A stretch of 64,000 nt of DNA from Enterobacter sp. 10-1 (lineage in GTDB: Bacteria; Pseudomonadota; Gammaproteobacteria; Enterobacterales; Enterobacteriaceae), in NCBI GenBank assembly GCA_002270295.1, contig NISF01000003.1, positions 248,001-312,000 on the forward strand. The letters are read 5' to 3'. The notes beneath the pieces are model-generated. The model had not been told where the DNA came from, made no database searches, and saw nothing but the letters and a program-made list of their open reading frames with translations. Shown here in pieces: positions 9,623-20,560 of this stretch. Both the position numbers and the translations under genes were made by a program. Numbering within the stretch: position 1 is the first letter of the stretch; each line of letters starts with the position of its first letter.

Positions 9623-11431
9623 ATGGTGAACAATATGACCGATTTAAACGCGCATGACGCCGCACCAGCCTGGCAAACCCGCGATCACCTTGATGACCCG
9701 GTGATCGGCGAACTGCGCAATCGTTTTGGCCCGGATGCCTTTACCGTTCAGCCAACCCGTACCGGCGTACCGGTAGTTTGGGTCAAGCGCGAACAGCTGC
9801 TGGAGGTGGGTGATTTCCTGAAGAAATTACCGAAACCTTACGTCATGCTGTTCGATCTGCACGGTATGGACGAACGTCTGCGTACCCACCGTGACGGGCT
9901 ACCCGCCGCGGATTTTTCCGTTTTCTATCACCTGATTTCCATTGAACGCAATCGCGATATCATGCTCAAGGTAGCATTATCTGAAAACGATCTGCGCGTT
10001 CCGACATTTACCAAACTGTTCCCTAACGCCAACTGGTATGAGCGTGAAACGTGGGAAATGTTTGGCATTGATATCGAAGGCCACCCGCACCTGACGCGCA
10101 TAATGATGCCGCCGACCTGGGAAGGCCATCCGCTGCGTAAAGACTATCCGGCACGCGCCACCGAATTCGACCCGTTTGAGCTGACAAAAGCGAAGCAGGA
10201 TCTGGAAATGGAAGCGCTGACCTTCAAACCGGAAGAGTGGGGCATGAAGCGCGGGACCGAAAATGAGGACTTTATGTTCCTTAACCTCGGCCCGAACCAC
10301 CCCTCCGCGCACGGGGCTTTCCGTATCGTTCTGCAGCTGGATGGCGAAGAGATCGTCGACTGCGTTCCGGACATCGGCTACCACCACCGCGGTGCTGAAA
10401 AGATGGGCGAGCGTCAGTCGTGGCACAGCTACATTCCCTATACCGACCGTATCGAATATCTCGGCGGCTGCGTCAATGAGATGCCGTACGTGCTGGCGGT
10501 AGAAAAACTGGCGGGTATCACCGTGCCGGATCGCGTCAACGTGATTCGCGTGATGCTCTCAGAGCTGTTCCGTATCAACAGCCACCTGCTGTACATCTCC
10601 ACCTTTATTCAGGACGTCGGCGCCATGACGCCGGTGTTCTTTGCCTTTACCGATCGACAGAAAATCTACGATCTGGTCGAAGCCATCACCGGTTTCCGTA
10701 TGCACCCGGCGTGGTTCCGCATCGGCGGCGTCGCGCATGACCTGCCGCGCGGCTGGGATCGCCTGCTGCGCGAATTCCTTGAGTGGATGCCTAAGCGTCT
10801 GGATTCCTACGAAAAGGCCGCGCTGCGCAACAGCATTCTGATTGGCCGTTCGAAAGGGGTGGCCGCCTACAATGCGAAAGAGGCGCTGGAGTGGGGAACC
10901 ACCGGCGCTGGCCTGCGCGCGACCGGCATTGGTTTCGACGTGCGTAAATGGCGTCCATATTCAGGCTATGAAAACTTCGACTTTGAAATCCCGACCGGCG
11001 GCGGCGTTTCCGACTGCTACACCCGCGTGATGTTGAAAGTAGAAGAGCTGCGCCAGAGTCTACGCATCCTTCAGCAGTGTCTCGATAATATGCCGGAAGG
11101 GCCGTTCAAGGCGGATCATCCGCTGACCACGCCGCCGCCGAAAGAGCGCACGCTGCAGCATATCGAAACCCTGATCACGCACTTCCTGCAGGTTTCCTGG
11201 GGCCCGGTGATGCCGGCCAACGAATCCTTCCAGATGGTTGAAGCGACGAAGGGTATTAACAGTTACTACCTGACCAGCGACGGCAGCACCATGAGCTATC
11301 GCACCCGTATCCGTACGCCGAGCTATGCGCACCTGCAGCAGATTCCGGCGGCGATTCGCGGCAGCCTGGTATCCGATCTTATCGTATATCTGGGTAGTAT
11401 CGATTTTGTTATGTCAGACGTGGACCGCTAA
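9623..11431 (+). CDS. nuoC: NADH-quinone oxidoreductase fused subunit C/D
   Basis: Natural fusion of the 30-kDa (NuoC, about residues 1-190) and 49-kDa (NuoD, about 210-602) subunits of complex I, as in E. coli and relatives (nuoCD). The D part lines the quinone site together with NuoB. The NuoD signature [13 protein letters not shown] and the following [10 protein letters not shown] are present. The 602-residue length is normal. An alternative in-frame ATG at 9635 would shorten the protein by four residues. Confidence 0.96.
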   Translation: MVNNMTDLNAHDAAPAWQTRDHLDDPVIGELRNRFGPDAFTVQPTRTGVPVVWVKREQLLEVGDFLKKLPKPYVMLFDLHGMDERLRTHRDGLPAADFSVFYHLISIERNRDIMLKVALSENDLRVPTFTKLFPNANWYERETWEMFGIDIEGHPHLTRIMMPPTWEGHPLRKDYPARATEFDPFELTKAKQDLEMEALTFKPEEWGMKRGTENEDFMFLNLGPNHPSAHGAFRIVLQLDGEEIVDCVPDIGYHHRGAEKMGERQSWHSYIPYTDRIEYLGGCVNEMPYVLAVEKLAGITVPDRVNVIRVMLSELFRINSHLLYISTFIQDVGAMTPVFFAFTDRQKIYDLVEAITGFRMHPAWFRIGGVAHDLPRGWDRLLREFLEWMPKRLDSYEKAALRNSILIGRSKGVAAYNAKEALEWGTTGAGLRATGIGFDVRKWRPYSGYENFDFEIPTGGGVSDCYTRVMLKVEELRQSLRILQQCLDNMPEGPFKADHPLTTPPPKERTLQHIETLITHFLQVSWGPVMPANESFQMVEATKGINSYYLTSDGSTMSYRTRIRTPSYAHLQQIPAAIRGSLVSDLIVYLGSIDFVMSDVDR

Positions 11432-11433
11432 TT

Positions 11434-11934
11434 ATGCACGAAAATCAACAACCACAAACCGAGGCTTTTGAGCTGAGTGCGGCAGAGCGTGAGGCAATTG
11501 AGCACGAGAAGCACCACTACGAAGACCCGCGTGCGGCGTCCATTGAAGCGCTGAAGATCGTTCAGAAACAGCGTGGCTGGGTGCCGGACGGCGCGATCTA
11601 TGCGATCGCTGACGTACTGGAGATCCCGGCCAGCGATGTCGAAGGCGTTGCGACCTTCTACAGCCAGATCTTCCGTCAGCCGGTTGGCCGTCACGTTATT
11701 CGCTACTGCGACAGCGTGGTGTGTCACATCACCGGCTATCAGGGGATTCAGGCGGCACTTGAGCAAAAGCTGAATATCAAGCCGGGTCAGACTACGTTTG
11801 ATGGCCGCTTTACCCTGTTACCAACCTGCTGTCTGGGTAACTGTGATAAAGGCCCAAGCATGATGATTGATGAAGACACCCACAGTCATCTGACGCCGGA
11901 AGGAATTCCTGATTTGCTGGAGCGGTATAAATGA
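11434..11934 (+). CDS. nuoE: NADH-quinone oxidoreductase subunit E
   Basis: The 24-kDa thioredoxin-fold subunit of the NADH-oxidising module, 166 residues. It carries 2Fe-2S cluster N1a with ligands Cys92 and Cys97 ([10 protein letters not shown]), Cys133 and Cys137 (CLGNC). It starts two bases after the nuoCD stop, and its own stop overlaps the nuoF start by four bases, indicating translational coupling. Confidence 0.96.
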   Translation: MHENQQPQTEAFELSAAEREAIEHEKHHYEDPRAASIEALKIVQKQRGWVPDGAIYAIADVLEIPASDVEGVATFYSQIFRQPVGRHVIRYCDSVVCHITGYQGIQAALEQKLNIKPGQTTFDGRFTLLPTCCLGNCDKGPSMMIDEDTHSHLTPEGIPDLLERYK

Positions 11935-13268
11935 AAAACGTTATCCGAACTCCCGAAACGCATCCGCTAACCTGGCGCCTGCGCGATGACAAACAGCCGG
12001 TATGGCTGGATGAGTATCAAAGCAAAAATGGCTACGAGGGCGCCCGTAAGGCGCTGCTGGGCCTGGCGCCGGATGAGATCGTCAACCAGGTGAAAGACGC
12101 CGGTCTGAAAGGGCGCGGCGGCGCGGGCTTCTCCACCGGTCTGAAGTGGAGCCTGATGCCGAAAGACGAATCCATGAACATCCGTTACCTGCTGTGTAAC
12201 GCCGATGAGATGGAGCCGGGCACCTATAAAGACCGCCTGCTGATGGAGCAACTGCCGCACCTGCTGGTGGAAGGCATGCTGATCTCCGCGTTTGCGCTGA
12301 AGGCGTACCGCGGCTACATCTTCCTGCGCGGCGAATATATTGAAGCGGCGGTCCATTTACGCCGCGCCATTGCCGAAGCGACCGAAGCCGGCCTGCTGGG
12401 CAAAAACATTCTCGGCACCGGTTTCGATTTCGAACTGTTCGTGCACACCGGGGCAGGGCGCTACATCTGCGGTGAAGAGACCGCGCTGATTAACTCCCTC
12501 GAAGGTCGTCGCGCCAACCCGCGCTCCAAGCCGCCGTTCCCGGCGAGCTCCGGAGTTTGGGGTAAGCCGACCTGCGTCAACAACGTTGAGACCCTGTGTA
12601 ACGTCCCGGCGATTATGGCCAACGGCGTCGAGTGGTATCAGAACATTTCTACCAGCAAAGATGCCGGTACCAAGCTGATGGGCTTCTCTGGCCGGGTGAA
12701 AAATCCGGGCGTCTGGGAGCTGCCGTTTGGTACCACCGCGCGCGAAATCCTTGAGGATTATGCCGGCGGTATGCGAGACGGCCTGAAGTTCAAGGCCTGG
12801 CAGCCGGGCGGCGCGGGAACCGACTTCCTGACCGAAGCGCATCTTGATCTGCCGATGGAATTCGAAAGTATTGGCAAAGCGGGAAGCCGTCTGGGCACGT
12901 CGCTGGCGATGGCCGTTGACCACGAGATCAATATGGTGTCGCTGGTGCGTAACCTGGAAGAGTTTTTCGCCCGCGAATCCTGCGGCTGGTGTACGCCGTG
13001 CCGCGACGGTCTGCCGTGGAGCGTGAAAATTCTGCGTGCTCTGGAGCGCGGTGAAGGTCAACCGGGTGATATCGAGACACTTGAGCAACTGTGTCGATTC
13101 CTGGGCCCGGGGAAAACCTTCTGTGCGCATGCGCCAGGTGCGGTCGAACCGCTGCAGAGCGCCATTAAATATTTCCGCGACGAATTCGAAGCAGGCATTA
13201 AGCAGCAGTTCAGTAATACCCATGCTATCAACGGGATTCAGCCGAACCTGCTTAAGACGCGCTGGTGA
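11931..13268 (+). CDS. nuoF: NADH-quinone oxidoreductase subunit F
   Basis: The 51-kDa subunit (445 residues) that binds NADH and FMN and starts electron transfer. The glycine-rich nucleotide-binding stretch [13 protein letters not shown] is near residues 62-74. 4Fe-4S cluster N3 is held by Cys351, Cys354, Cys357 (SCGWCTPC) and Cys398. It overlaps nuoE by four bases (ATGA) and is followed by an 83-base gap with a strong hairpin before nuoG. Confidence 0.96.
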   Translation: MKNVIRTPETHPLTWRLRDDKQPVWLDEYQSKNGYEGARKALLGLAPDEIVNQVKDAGLKGRGGAGFSTGLKWSLMPKDESMNIRYLLCNADEMEPGTYKDRLLMEQLPHLLVEGMLISAFALKAYRGYIFLRGEYIEAAVHLRRAIAEATEAGLLGKNILGTGFDFELFVHTGAGRYICGEETALINSLEGRRANPRSKPPFPASSGVWGKPTCVNNVETLCNVPAIMANGVEWYQNISTSKDAGTKLMGFSGRVKNPGVWELPFGTTAREILEDYAGGMRDGLKFKAWQPGGAGTDFLTEAHLDLPMEFESIGKAGSRLGTSLAMAVDHEINMVSLVRNLEEFFARESCGWCTPCRDGLPWSVKILRALERGEGQPGDIETLEQLCRFLGPGKTFCAHAPGAVEPLQSAIKYFRDEFEAGIKQQFSNTHAINGIQPNLLKTRW

Positions 13269-13277
13269 TTCCCACAA

Positions 13278-13314
13278 CTCATTCAGGCTGTAGCAAGGCG
13301 GCAGTCTGAATGAG
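13278..13314 (+). repeat. Strong hairpin between nuoF and nuoG
   Basis: CTCATTCAG (13278-13286) pairs perfectly with CTGAATGAG (13306-13314), and the pairing continues inward (CTG/CAG with one G-T pair). A short T run occurs later, at 13328-13334, but is not adjacent to the stem. It may set the ratio of nuoEF to nuoG or act as an mRNA-processing signal. Confidence 0.65.
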
Positions 13315-13351
13315 GAAGTGGTAACGATTTTTTTAATTTGGAAGCATGCTA

Positions 13352-16078
13352 ATGGCTACGATTCATGTAGACGGCAAAGAATACGAGGTCAACGGAGCGG
13401 ACAACCTGTTAGAGGCCTGTCTCTCTCTCGGTCTTGATATTCCATACTTTTGCTGGCACCCGGCGCTCGGCAGCGTCGGTGCTTGCCGCCAGTGTGCGGT
13501 GAAGCAATATCAAAACGCGGAAGACACGCGTGGTCGCCTGGTGATGTCCTGTATGACACCGGCATCGGACGGCACTTTTATTTCCATTGACGACGGCGAA
13601 GCGAAGCAGTTCCGCGAAAGCGTGGTTGAGTGGCTGATGACCAACCACCCGCACGACTGTCCGGTCTGCGAAGAGGGCGGTAACTGCCACCTGCAGGATA
13701 TGACCGTGATGACCGGTCATAGCTTCCGCCGCTACCGCTTTACCAAGCGCACCCACCGCAATCAGGACCTGGGGCCGTTCATCTCGCATGAAATGAACCG
13801 CTGCATCGCCTGCTACCGCTGCGTACGCTACTACAAAGACTATGCTGACGGCACCGATCTGGGCGTTTATGGCGCTCATGACAACGTCTACTTCGGTCGT
13901 CCGGAAGACGGCGTGCTGGAGAGCGAATTCTCCGGCAACCTGGTTGAGGTCTGCCCGACCGGCGTATTCACCGATAAAACGCACTCCGAGCGCTATAACC
14001 GTAAATGGGATATGCAGTTCGCGCCAAGCATCTGCCAGCAGTGCTCCATCGGTTGTAACATCAGCCCGGGTGAACGTTACGGCGAACTGCGTCGTATCGA
14101 AAACCGCTATAACGGCACCGTAAACCGCTACTTCCTCTGCGACCGCGGTCGTTTCGGCTATGGCTACGTGAACCTGAAAGACCGTCCGCGTCAGCCGGTT
14201 CAACGCCGCGGCGACGATCTGATCGCCCTCAACGCCGAACAGGCGATGCAGGGCGCGGCGGATATTCTGCGCCAGTCGAAAAAAGTGATTGGTATCGGCT
14301 CGCCGCGCGCCAGCATTGAAAGCAACTTTGCGTTGCGTGAGCTGGTGGGCGCGGAGAACTTCTATACCGGCATTGCGAAGACCGAGCAGGAACGCCTGCA
14401 GATGGTGCTGAAAGTGCTGCGTGACGGCGGTATTCATACCCCGGCGCTGCGCGAAATCGAATCCTACGATGCGGTACTGGTGCTGGGGGAAGATATTACC
14501 CAAACCGGCGCCCGCATTGCTCTGGCCGTACGCCAGGCGGTGAAAGGAAAAGCGCGTGAAATGGCCGCGGCGCAGAAAGTCGCCGACTGGCAGATCGCCG
14601 CGATCCTCAACATCGGTCAGCGCGCGAAGCATCCGCTGTTTGTCACCAATATCGATGACACCCGTCTTGACGATGTCGCCGCATGGACCTATCGCGCGCC
14701 GGTTGAAGATCAGGCGCGTCTGGGCTTCGCCATTGCGCATGCGCTGGATGAAAGCGCACCGGCGGTGGAAGGCCTGAGCAGAGATCTGCAGGGCAAAATC
14801 GACGTGATCGTCCAGGCGCTGGCCGGGGCGAAGAAACCGCTGATCGTCTCCGGAACCAACGCCGGCAGCGTCGAAATTATTCAGGCGGCGGCCAACGTGG
14901 CTAAAGCGCTGAAGGGCCGCGGCGTAGACGTCGGAGTCACTATGGTGGCCCGGGCGGTGAACAGCGTCGGTCTGGGCATGATTGGCGGCGGTTCGCTGGA
15001 AGAGGCGTTAAGCGAGCTGGAAACCGGCGCCGCCGATGCGGTTATCGTGCTGGAAAACGATCTGCATCGCCATGCTTCCGCCGCGCGCGTAGACGCCGCG
15101 TTGGCTAAAGCGCCGCTGGTGATGGTCGTTGACCATCAGCGCACGGCGATTATGGACAAAGCGCACCTGGTGCTCTCTGCGGCAAGCTTCGCCGAAAGCG
15201 ACGGCACGGTGGTCAACAACGAAGGCCGCGCCCAGCGCTTCTTCCAGGTTTACGACCCGGCCTACTACGATGCGAATACCGTGATGCTGGAGAGCTGGCG
15301 CTGGCTGCATTCGCTGCACAGCACCGTCGACAACCGTCAGGTTGACTGGACGCAGCTGGATCACGTGATTGACGCGGTGGTGGCTAAGCTGCCGCAGCTG
15401 GCCGGCATTAAAGATGCCGCGCCGGACGCGACCTTCCGCATTCGCGGTCAGAAGCTGGCCCGCGAACCGCATCGCTACAGCGGCCGCACGGCGATGCGCG
15501 CCAATATCAGCGTGCATGAACCGCGCCAGCCGCAGGACAAAGACACCATGTTTGCCTTCTCGATGGAAGGGAACAACCAGCCGTCCGCGCCACGCTCGCA
15601 AATTCCGTTTGCGTGGGCTCCGGGCTGGAACTCCCCGCAGGCGTGGAACAAATTCCAGGATGAAGTGGGCGGTAAACTGCGCCACGGCGATCCGGGCGTG
15701 CGCCTGATTGAGGCTTCCGCCGACGGTCTGGATTACTTCACCACGGTGCCGGAAAGCTTCCAGGCCGAAGAAGGGAAATGGCGGATTGCGCCGTACTACC
15801 ATCTGTTCGGCAGCGATGAGCTTTCGCAGCGCTCGCCGGTGTTCCAGAGCCGCATGCCGCAGCCGTATCTCAAGCTTAACCCGGAAGATGCCGCGAAGCT
15901 TGGCGTCAACGCGGGAGCGATGGTCTCCTTCAGCGTTGAAGGCCATATGCTTAGCCTGCCGCTGATTATCTCTGCGGGCCTGACGGCAGGGCAGGTTGGC
16001 CTACCTATGGGCATGCCTGGCATTGCGCCGGTTCTGACCGGAGCGCGTATTGATACTCTGCAGGAGGCAAAAGCATGA
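13352..16078 (+). CDS. nuoG: NADH-quinone oxidoreductase subunit G
   Basis: The largest peripheral subunit (908 residues from this start). A plant-type 2Fe-2S domain lies at the N-terminus (GACRQCAV, cluster N1b). Next come His/Cys-ligated clusters ([14 protein letters not shown] and [13 protein letters not shown]), the extra N7 cluster motif CQQCSIGC near residue 228, and a long molybdopterin-oxidoreductase-like domain. ATG codons occur at 13346 and 13352. The GGAAG ribosome site at 13340-13344 is too close to the first and well placed for the second, and [15 protein letters not shown] with 908 residues matches E. coli. It overlaps nuoH by four bases. Confidence 0.95.
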   Translation: MATIHVDGKEYEVNGADNLLEACLSLGLDIPYFCWHPALGSVGACRQCAVKQYQNAEDTRGRLVMSCMTPASDGTFISIDDGEAKQFRESVVEWLMTNHPHDCPVCEEGGNCHLQDMTVMTGHSFRRYRFTKRTHRNQDLGPFISHEMNRCIACYRCVRYYKDYADGTDLGVYGAHDNVYFGRPEDGVLESEFSGNLVEVCPTGVFTDKTHSERYNRKWDMQFAPSICQQCSIGCNISPGERYGELRRIENRYNGTVNRYFLCDRGRFGYGYVNLKDRPRQPVQRRGDDLIALNAEQAMQGAADILRQSKKVIGIGSPRASIESNFALRELVGAENFYTGIAKTEQERLQMVLKVLRDGGIHTPALREIESYDAVLVLGEDITQTGARIALAVRQAVKGKAREMAAAQKVADWQIAAILNIGQRAKHPLFVTNIDDTRLDDVAAWTYRAPVEDQARLGFAIAHALDESAPAVEGLSRDLQGKIDVIVQALAGAKKPLIVSGTNAGSVEIIQAAANVAKALKGRGVDVGVTMVARAVNSVGLGMIGGGSLEEALSELETGAADAVIVLENDLHRHASAARVDAALAKAPLVMVVDHQRTAIMDKAHLVLSAASFAESDGTVVNNEGRAQRFFQVYDPAYYDANTVMLESWRWLHSLHSTVDNRQVDWTQLDHVIDAVVAKLPQLAGIKDAAPDATFRIRGQKLAREPHRYSGRTAMRANISVHEPRQPQDKDTMFAFSMEGNNQPSAPRSQIPFAWAPGWNSPQAWNKFQDEVGGKLRHGDPGVRLIEASADGLDYFTTVPESFQAEEGKWRIAPYYHLFGSDELSQRSPVFQSRMPQPYLKLNPEDAAKLGVNAGAMVSFSVEGHMLSLPLIISAGLTAGQVGLPMGMPGIAPVLTGARIDTLQEAKA

Positions 16079-17052
16079 GTTGGTTAACTCCGGATCTCAT
16101 CGACATTCTGTTAAGCATCCTGAAGGCGGTGGTCATTCTGCTGGTGGTTGTCACCTGTGGCGCATTCATGAGCTTCGGCGAACGTCGTCTGCTCGGGCTG
16201 TTCCAGAACCGCTATGGACCTAACCGCGTGGGCTGGGGCGGTTCGCTGCAGCTCGTTGCCGACATGATCAAAATGTTCTTTAAAGAGGACTGGGTTCCGC
16301 GCTTTACCGATCGCGTGATCTTTACTCTGGCACCGGTTATCGCCTTTACCTCGCTGCTGCTGGCCTTCGCTATCGTGCCGGTCAGCCCGTCGTGGGTGGT
16401 GGCCGACCTGAACATCGGCATCCTGTTCTTCCTGATGATGGCAGGCCTGGCGGTCTACGCGGTGCTGTTTGCCGGCTGGTCGAGTAACAACAAATACTCG
16501 CTGCTGGGCGCGATGCGCGCCTCCGCGCAGACTCTGAGCTACGAAGTGTTCCTCGGCCTCTCCCTGATGGGCGTGGTGGCGCAGGCGGGATCGTTCAATA
16601 TGGGCGATATCGTCAACAACCAGGCGCATCTGTGGAACGTTATCCCGCAGTTCTTCGGTTTTGTTACCTTTGCGATTGCGGGCGTGGCCGTGTGTCACCG
16701 TCACCCCTTCGACCAACCGGAAGCCGAGCAGGAACTGGCCGATGGCTACCACATCGAATATTCCGGCATGAAGTTCGGTCTGTTCTTCGTGGGTGAATAT
16801 ATCGGGATTGTCACCGTATCGGCGCTGATCGTCACGCTGTTCTTCGGCGGCTGGAATGGCCCATTCTTACCTCCGTTCATCTGGTTCGCACTGAAAACCG
16901 CGTTCTTCATGATGATGTTCATTTTGATCCGCGCATCATTACCGCGTCCACGTTATGACCAGGTAATGTCCTTTGGCTGGAAGGTATGCCTGCCATTAAC
17001 GCTGATCAACTTGTTGGTAACGGCGGCTGTCATTCTCTGGCAGGCGCAATAA
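16075..17052 (+). CDS. nuoH: NADH-quinone oxidoreductase subunit H
   Basis: Membrane subunit ND1 homologue, 325 residues with about eight transmembrane helices, at the junction of the two arms where it forms much of the quinone chamber. Family motifs include [19 protein letters not shown] and the acidic loop [17 protein letters not shown]. The start overlaps the nuoG stop (ATGA). Confidence 0.96.
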   Translation: MSWLTPDLIDILLSILKAVVILLVVVTCGAFMSFGERRLLGLFQNRYGPNRVGWGGSLQLVADMIKMFFKEDWVPRFTDRVIFTLAPVIAFTSLLLAFAIVPVSPSWVVADLNIGILFFLMMAGLAVYAVLFAGWSSNNKYSLLGAMRASAQTLSYEVFLGLSLMGVVAQAGSFNMGDIVNNQAHLWNVIPQFFGFVTFAIAGVAVCHRHPFDQPEAEQELADGYHIEYSGMKFGLFFVGEYIGIVTVSALIVTLFFGGWNGPFLPPFIWFALKTAFFMMMFILIRASLPRPRYDQVMSFGWKVCLPLTLINLLVTAAVILWQAQ

Positions 17053-17066
17053 GGGGTGAATTGACC

Positions 17067-17609
17067 ATGACCTTAAAAGAATTATTGGTGGGGTTCGGCA
17101 CCCAGGTCCGCAGTATCTGCATGATCGGGATGCACGCCTTCGCCAAACGTGAAACCCAGATGTACCCGGAAGAGCCGGTATATCTGCCGCCGCGCTATCG
17201 TGGCCGTATCGTGCTGACGCGCGACCCGGACGGCGAAGAGCGCTGCGTTGCCTGTAACCTGTGTGCGGTAGCGTGTCCGGTAGGCTGTATCTCTTTGCAA
17301 AAAGCAGAGACCAAAGACGGCCGCTGGTACCCGGAGTTTTTCCGCATCAACTTCTCACGCTGCATTTTCTGCGGTCTGTGCGAAGAAGCGTGCCCAACCA
17401 CGGCGATTCAGTTGACCCCGGACTTCGAACTGGGTGAATACAAGCGTCAGGATCTGGTGTACGAAAAAGAGGATCTGCTGATTTCCGGTCCGGGCAAATA
17501 CCCGGAATATAACTTCTACCGGATGGCGGGTATGGCAATCGACGGCAAAGATAAGGGCGAAGCAGAGAACGAAGCTAAGCCTATCGACGTCAAGAGCCTG
17601 TTACCGTAA
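17067..17609 (+). CDS. nuoI: NADH-quinone oxidoreductase subunit I
   Basis: Ferredoxin-like peripheral subunit of 180 residues that carries 4Fe-4S clusters N6a and N6b. The two motifs are [15 protein letters not shown] and [15 protein letters not shown]. The open frame extends upstream into nuoH, but the ATG at 17067 after AGGGGTGAATTGACC gives [13 protein letters not shown] and exactly the family length. Confidence 0.96.
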   Translation: MTLKELLVGFGTQVRSICMIGMHAFAKRETQMYPEEPVYLPPRYRGRIVLTRDPDGEERCVACNLCAVACPVGCISLQKAETKDGRWYPEFFRINFSRCIFCGLCEEACPTTAIQLTPDFELGEYKRQDLVYEKEDLLISGPGKYPEYNFYRMAGMAIDGKDKGEAENEAKPIDVKSLLP

Positions 17610-17619
17610 GGAGAGGGCA

Positions 17620-18174
17620 ATGGAATTCGCTTTTTATATCTGTGGCCTTATCGCCATCCTCGCAACCCTGCGGGTGATCACCCACACCAATCCGGTGCAC
17701 GCGCTGCTGTACCTGATTATTTCGCTGTTAGCGATTGCTGGCGTGTTCTTCTCGCTGGGCGCGTACTTCGCCGGGGCGCTGGAAATCATCGTTTACGCCG
17801 GGGCCATCATGGTGCTGTTCGTCTTCGTGGTGATGATGCTTAACCTTGGCGGCAGCGAAATTGAGCAGGAGCGTAAGTGGCTGCAGCCGGGGATCTGGAT
17901 CGGCCCGGCCATCCTTTCCGCGGTGCTGCTGGTGGTTATCGTTTATGCCATCCTCGGTCTTAACGATCAGGGAATTGAAGGCAACGCGATAAGCGCGAAA
18001 GAAGTCGGTATTGCGCTGTTTGGCCCGTACGTACTGGCGGTGGAGCTGGCCTCCATGCTGCTGCTGGCCGGTCTGGTTGTTGCTTTCCACATCGGCCGCG
18101 AAGAGCGAGTCGGTGAGGTGCTGAGCAACCGCCAGAACGATAGCGATAAAAGAAAAACGGAGGAGCACGCATGA
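17620..18174 (+). CDS. nuoJ: NADH-quinone oxidoreductase subunit J
   Basis: ND6 homologue of the membrane arm, 184 residues with five predicted helices. Helix 3 contains the conserved [20 protein letters not shown] stretch, whose flexible part is linked to coupling. The hydrophilic C-terminus ends in KRKTEEHA. The stop overlaps the nuoK start by four bases. Confidence 0.95.
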   Translation: MEFAFYICGLIAILATLRVITHTNPVHALLYLIISLLAIAGVFFSLGAYFAGALEIIVYAGAIMVLFVFVVMMLNLGGSEIEQERKWLQPGIWIGPAILSAVLLVVIVYAILGLNDQGIEGNAISAKEVGIALFGPYVLAVELASMLLLAGLVVAFHIGREERVGEVLSNRQNDSDKRKTEEHA

Positions 18175-18473
18175 TCCCCTTAACACATGGACTGATCCTC
18201 GCCGCGATCCTGTTTGTTCTCGGTCTGACGGGTCTGGTGATTCGCCGCAATCTGCTGTTTATGCTGATTAGCCTGGAGATCATGATCAACGCCGCGGCGT
18301 TGGCCTTCGTGGTTGCCGGAAGCTACTGGGGTCAGGCCGATGGTCAGATAATGTATATTCTCGCTATCAGCCTTGCGGCTGCGGAAGCGAGTATCGGTCT
18401 GGCGCTGCTGCTGCAGCTCCATCGTCGCCGCCAGAACCTGAACATCGATTCAGTAAGTGAGTTGCGTGGATGA
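18171..18473 (+). CDS. nuoK: NADH-quinone oxidoreductase subunit K
   Basis: ND4L homologue (100 residues, three helices) of the proton-translocating arm. The two membrane glutamates needed for proton transfer are present: Glu36 (LISLEIMIN) and Glu72 (AAAEASIGL). The start and stop overlap nuoJ and nuoL respectively by four bases each. Confidence 0.96.
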   Translation: MIPLTHGLILAAILFVLGLTGLVIRRNLLFMLISLEIMINAAALAFVVAGSYWGQADGQIMYILAISLAAAEASIGLALLLQLHRRRQNLNIDSVSELRG

Positions 18474-20311
18474 ACATGCTTTCCTTAACCATTCTTTTGC
18501 CATTGATTGGCTTTGTGCTGCTGGCCTTTTCCCGCGGGCGCTGGTCGGAAAATCTCTCCGCCACCGTGGGAATGGGATCGGTAGGCCTGGCCGCGCTGGT
18601 CACGGCCTTCGTCGGGATGGACTTCTTTGCTAACGGCAGGCAGGCGATCGGCGTTCCGCTGTGGACGTGGATGTCGGTGGGCGATTTCAACATCGGTTTT
18701 AACCTGGTACTGGATGGTCTCTCCCTGACCATGCTTTCCGTGGTCACCGGCGTTGGTTTCCTGATCCACATGTTCGCTTCCTGGTACATGCGCGGGGAAG
18801 AGGGCTACTCCCGCTTCTTCGCCTACACCAACCTGTTTATTGCCAGCATGGTGGTTCTGGTACTCGCCGATAACCTGCTGCTGATGTACCTCGGCTGGGA
18901 AGGCGTGGGCCTGTGCTCCTATCTGCTGATCGGTTTCTACTATACCGATCCGAAGAACGGCGCTGCGGCCATGAAAGCGTTTGTGGTGACCCGCGTGGGC
19001 GACGTGTTCCTCGCCTTCGCGCTGTTCATTCTCTACAACGAGCTGGGTACCCTGAACTTCCGCGAAATGGTTGAGCTGGCTCCCGCGCACTTCGAAGCCG
19101 GCAACAATATGCTGACGTGGGCGACGCTGATGCTGCTGGGCGGCGCGGTGGGTAAATCTGCCCAGCTGCCGCTACAGACCTGGCTTGCGGACGCGATGGC
19201 CGGCCCGACGCCGGTCTCCGCGCTGATCCACGCCGCGACGATGGTCACCGCGGGCGTCTACCTGATCGCCCGTACCCACGGCCTGTTCCTGATGACGCCG
19301 GAAATTCTGCATCTGGTGGGTATCGTTGGTGCGGTGACGCTGGTGCTGGCAGGTTTCGCCGCGCTGGTGCAGACCGATATCAAACGCGTGCTGGCCTACT
19401 CGACGATGAGTCAGATTGGCTACATGTTCCTGGCGCTGGGCGTTCAGGCATGGGACGCGGCGATTTTCCATCTGATGACCCACGCGTTCTTTAAAGCGCT
19501 GCTGTTCCTGTCGTCTGGTTCGGTGATCCTCGCCTGCCATCACGAGCAGAACATCTTCAAAATGGGCGGTCTGCGTAAATCGATTCCTCTGGTGTACGTC
19601 TGCTTCCTGGTGGGGGGCGCGGCGCTGTCCGCACTGCCGCTCATCACCGCAGGCTTCTTCAGTAAGGATGAGATCCTCGCCGGCGCGATGGCTAACGGTC
19701 ATATCAACCTGATGGTTGCCGGTCTGGTCGGCGCGTTTATGACCTCGCTGTACACCTTCCGCATGATCTTCATCGTGTTCCACGGCAAAGAGCAGATTCA
19801 CGCTCACGCGGGTAAGGGGATTACCCATCACCTGCCGCTGATTGTTCTGTTGATTCTGTCGACCTTCGTTGGCGCGCTGATTGTTCCGCCGCTGCAGGGC
19901 GTGCTGCCGCAGACCACCGAGCTTGAGCACGGCCGCGTGATGACGCTGGAAATCGTCTCCGGGATTGTGGCTATCGCCGGTATCCTGATCGCCGCATGGC
20001 TGTGGCTGGGTAAACGCACGCTGGTGACCTCCATTGCCAATAGCGCGCCTGGCCGCCTGCTCGGCACCTGGTGGTACAACGCCTGGGGATTCGACTGGTT
20101 GTACGACAAAGTGTTCGTGAAACCGTTCCTCGGCGTGGCGTGGCTGCTGAAAAGCGATCCGCTGAATTCAATGATGAACATTCCGGCTATCCTCTCCCGC
20201 TTTGCAGGTAAAGGCCTGCTGCTAAGCGAGAACGGTTATTTACGCTGGTATGTCGCGTCAATGAGCATCGGTGCGGTTGTCGTGCTGGCGCTGCTGATGG
20301 TATTGCGTTGA
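18470..20311 (+). CDS. nuoL: NADH-quinone oxidoreductase subunit L
   Basis: Distal antiporter-like subunit (ND5 homologue), 613 residues. It has about 14 core helices plus the long lateral helix and a final anchor helix in the last 100 residues. The proton-path glutamate is Glu144 in the conserved [16 protein letters not shown], and the [20 protein letters not shown] motif is intact. It overlaps nuoK by four bases. An unusually long gap with a REP element follows before nuoM. Confidence 0.96.
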   Translation: MNMLSLTILLPLIGFVLLAFSRGRWSENLSATVGMGSVGLAALVTAFVGMDFFANGRQAIGVPLWTWMSVGDFNIGFNLVLDGLSLTMLSVVTGVGFLIHMFASWYMRGEEGYSRFFAYTNLFIASMVVLVLADNLLLMYLGWEGVGLCSYLLIGFYYTDPKNGAAAMKAFVVTRVGDVFLAFALFILYNELGTLNFREMVELAPAHFEAGNNMLTWATLMLLGGAVGKSAQLPLQTWLADAMAGPTPVSALIHAATMVTAGVYLIARTHGLFLMTPEILHLVGIVGAVTLVLAGFAALVQTDIKRVLAYSTMSQIGYMFLALGVQAWDAAIFHLMTHAFFKALLFLSSGSVILACHHEQNIFKMGGLRKSIPLVYVCFLVGGAALSALPLITAGFFSKDEILAGAMANGHINLMVAGLVGAFMTSLYTFRMIFIVFHGKEQIHAHAGKGITHHLPLIVLLILSTFVGALIVPPLQGVLPQTTELEHGRVMTLEIVSGIVAIAGILIAAWLWLGKRTLVTSIANSAPGRLLGTWWYNAWGFDWLYDKVFVKPFLGVAWLLKSDPLNSMMNIPAILSRFAGKGLLLSENGYLRWYVASMSIGAVVVLALLMVLR

Positions 20312-20318
20312 GTTTGTT

Positions 20319-20363
20319 GGCCGGGTGAGCGATTGCCGGATGGCGCTGCGCTTATCCGGCCGA
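20319..20363 (+). repeat. REP (palindromic unit) between nuoL and nuoM
   Basis: The sequence contains the typical REP dyad: GCCGGAT (20335-20341) with GGCGCTGCGC and ATCCGGC (20354-20360), preceded by a second GCCGGGTGAGCG-like half. REP elements occur between or after genes in enterobacteria and modulate mRNA decay or gyrase binding. Its position inside the nuo operon could decouple nuoM-nuoN levels from the upstream genes. Confidence 0.75.
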
Positions 20364-20560
20364 CAAACCCTAAAAGAATTTTAGAATTCGTTGAAAATCT
20401 GTTCCTGAGGTACAGGCGTCATCGGCGAAGTCAGACCGGAGACCGCCAGCGCAGAGCAACCGCAGCGTATAAAGTACGTGAGGATTGCGAGCGCTGCCGG
20501 AATTCGGGCTGGCGAGCGAGATAGCCTGAGCAGGAGTAAATATAAGGGACATACTCAGTT
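20364..20560 (+). other. Untranslated spacer before nuoM
   Basis: About 200 bases between the REP unit and the nuoM start with no credible gene. The nuoM ribosome site (AAGGGA) is near its right end. The segment around 20455-20512 (CCGCAGCGTATAAAGTACG through GAGCGCTGCC) looks like a sequence I have seen in other enterobacterial intergenic regions, but I cannot name it. Confidence 0.4.

Noticed and set aside
9623..11431. nuoC-nuoD fusion as a possible assembly artefact
   Set aside because: The fused nuoCD gene is the normal state in E. coli and relatives, and the length matches.
13409..14740. 443-codon open frame opposite nuoG
   Set aside because: Antisense to conserved NuoG, with no ribosome site or domain.
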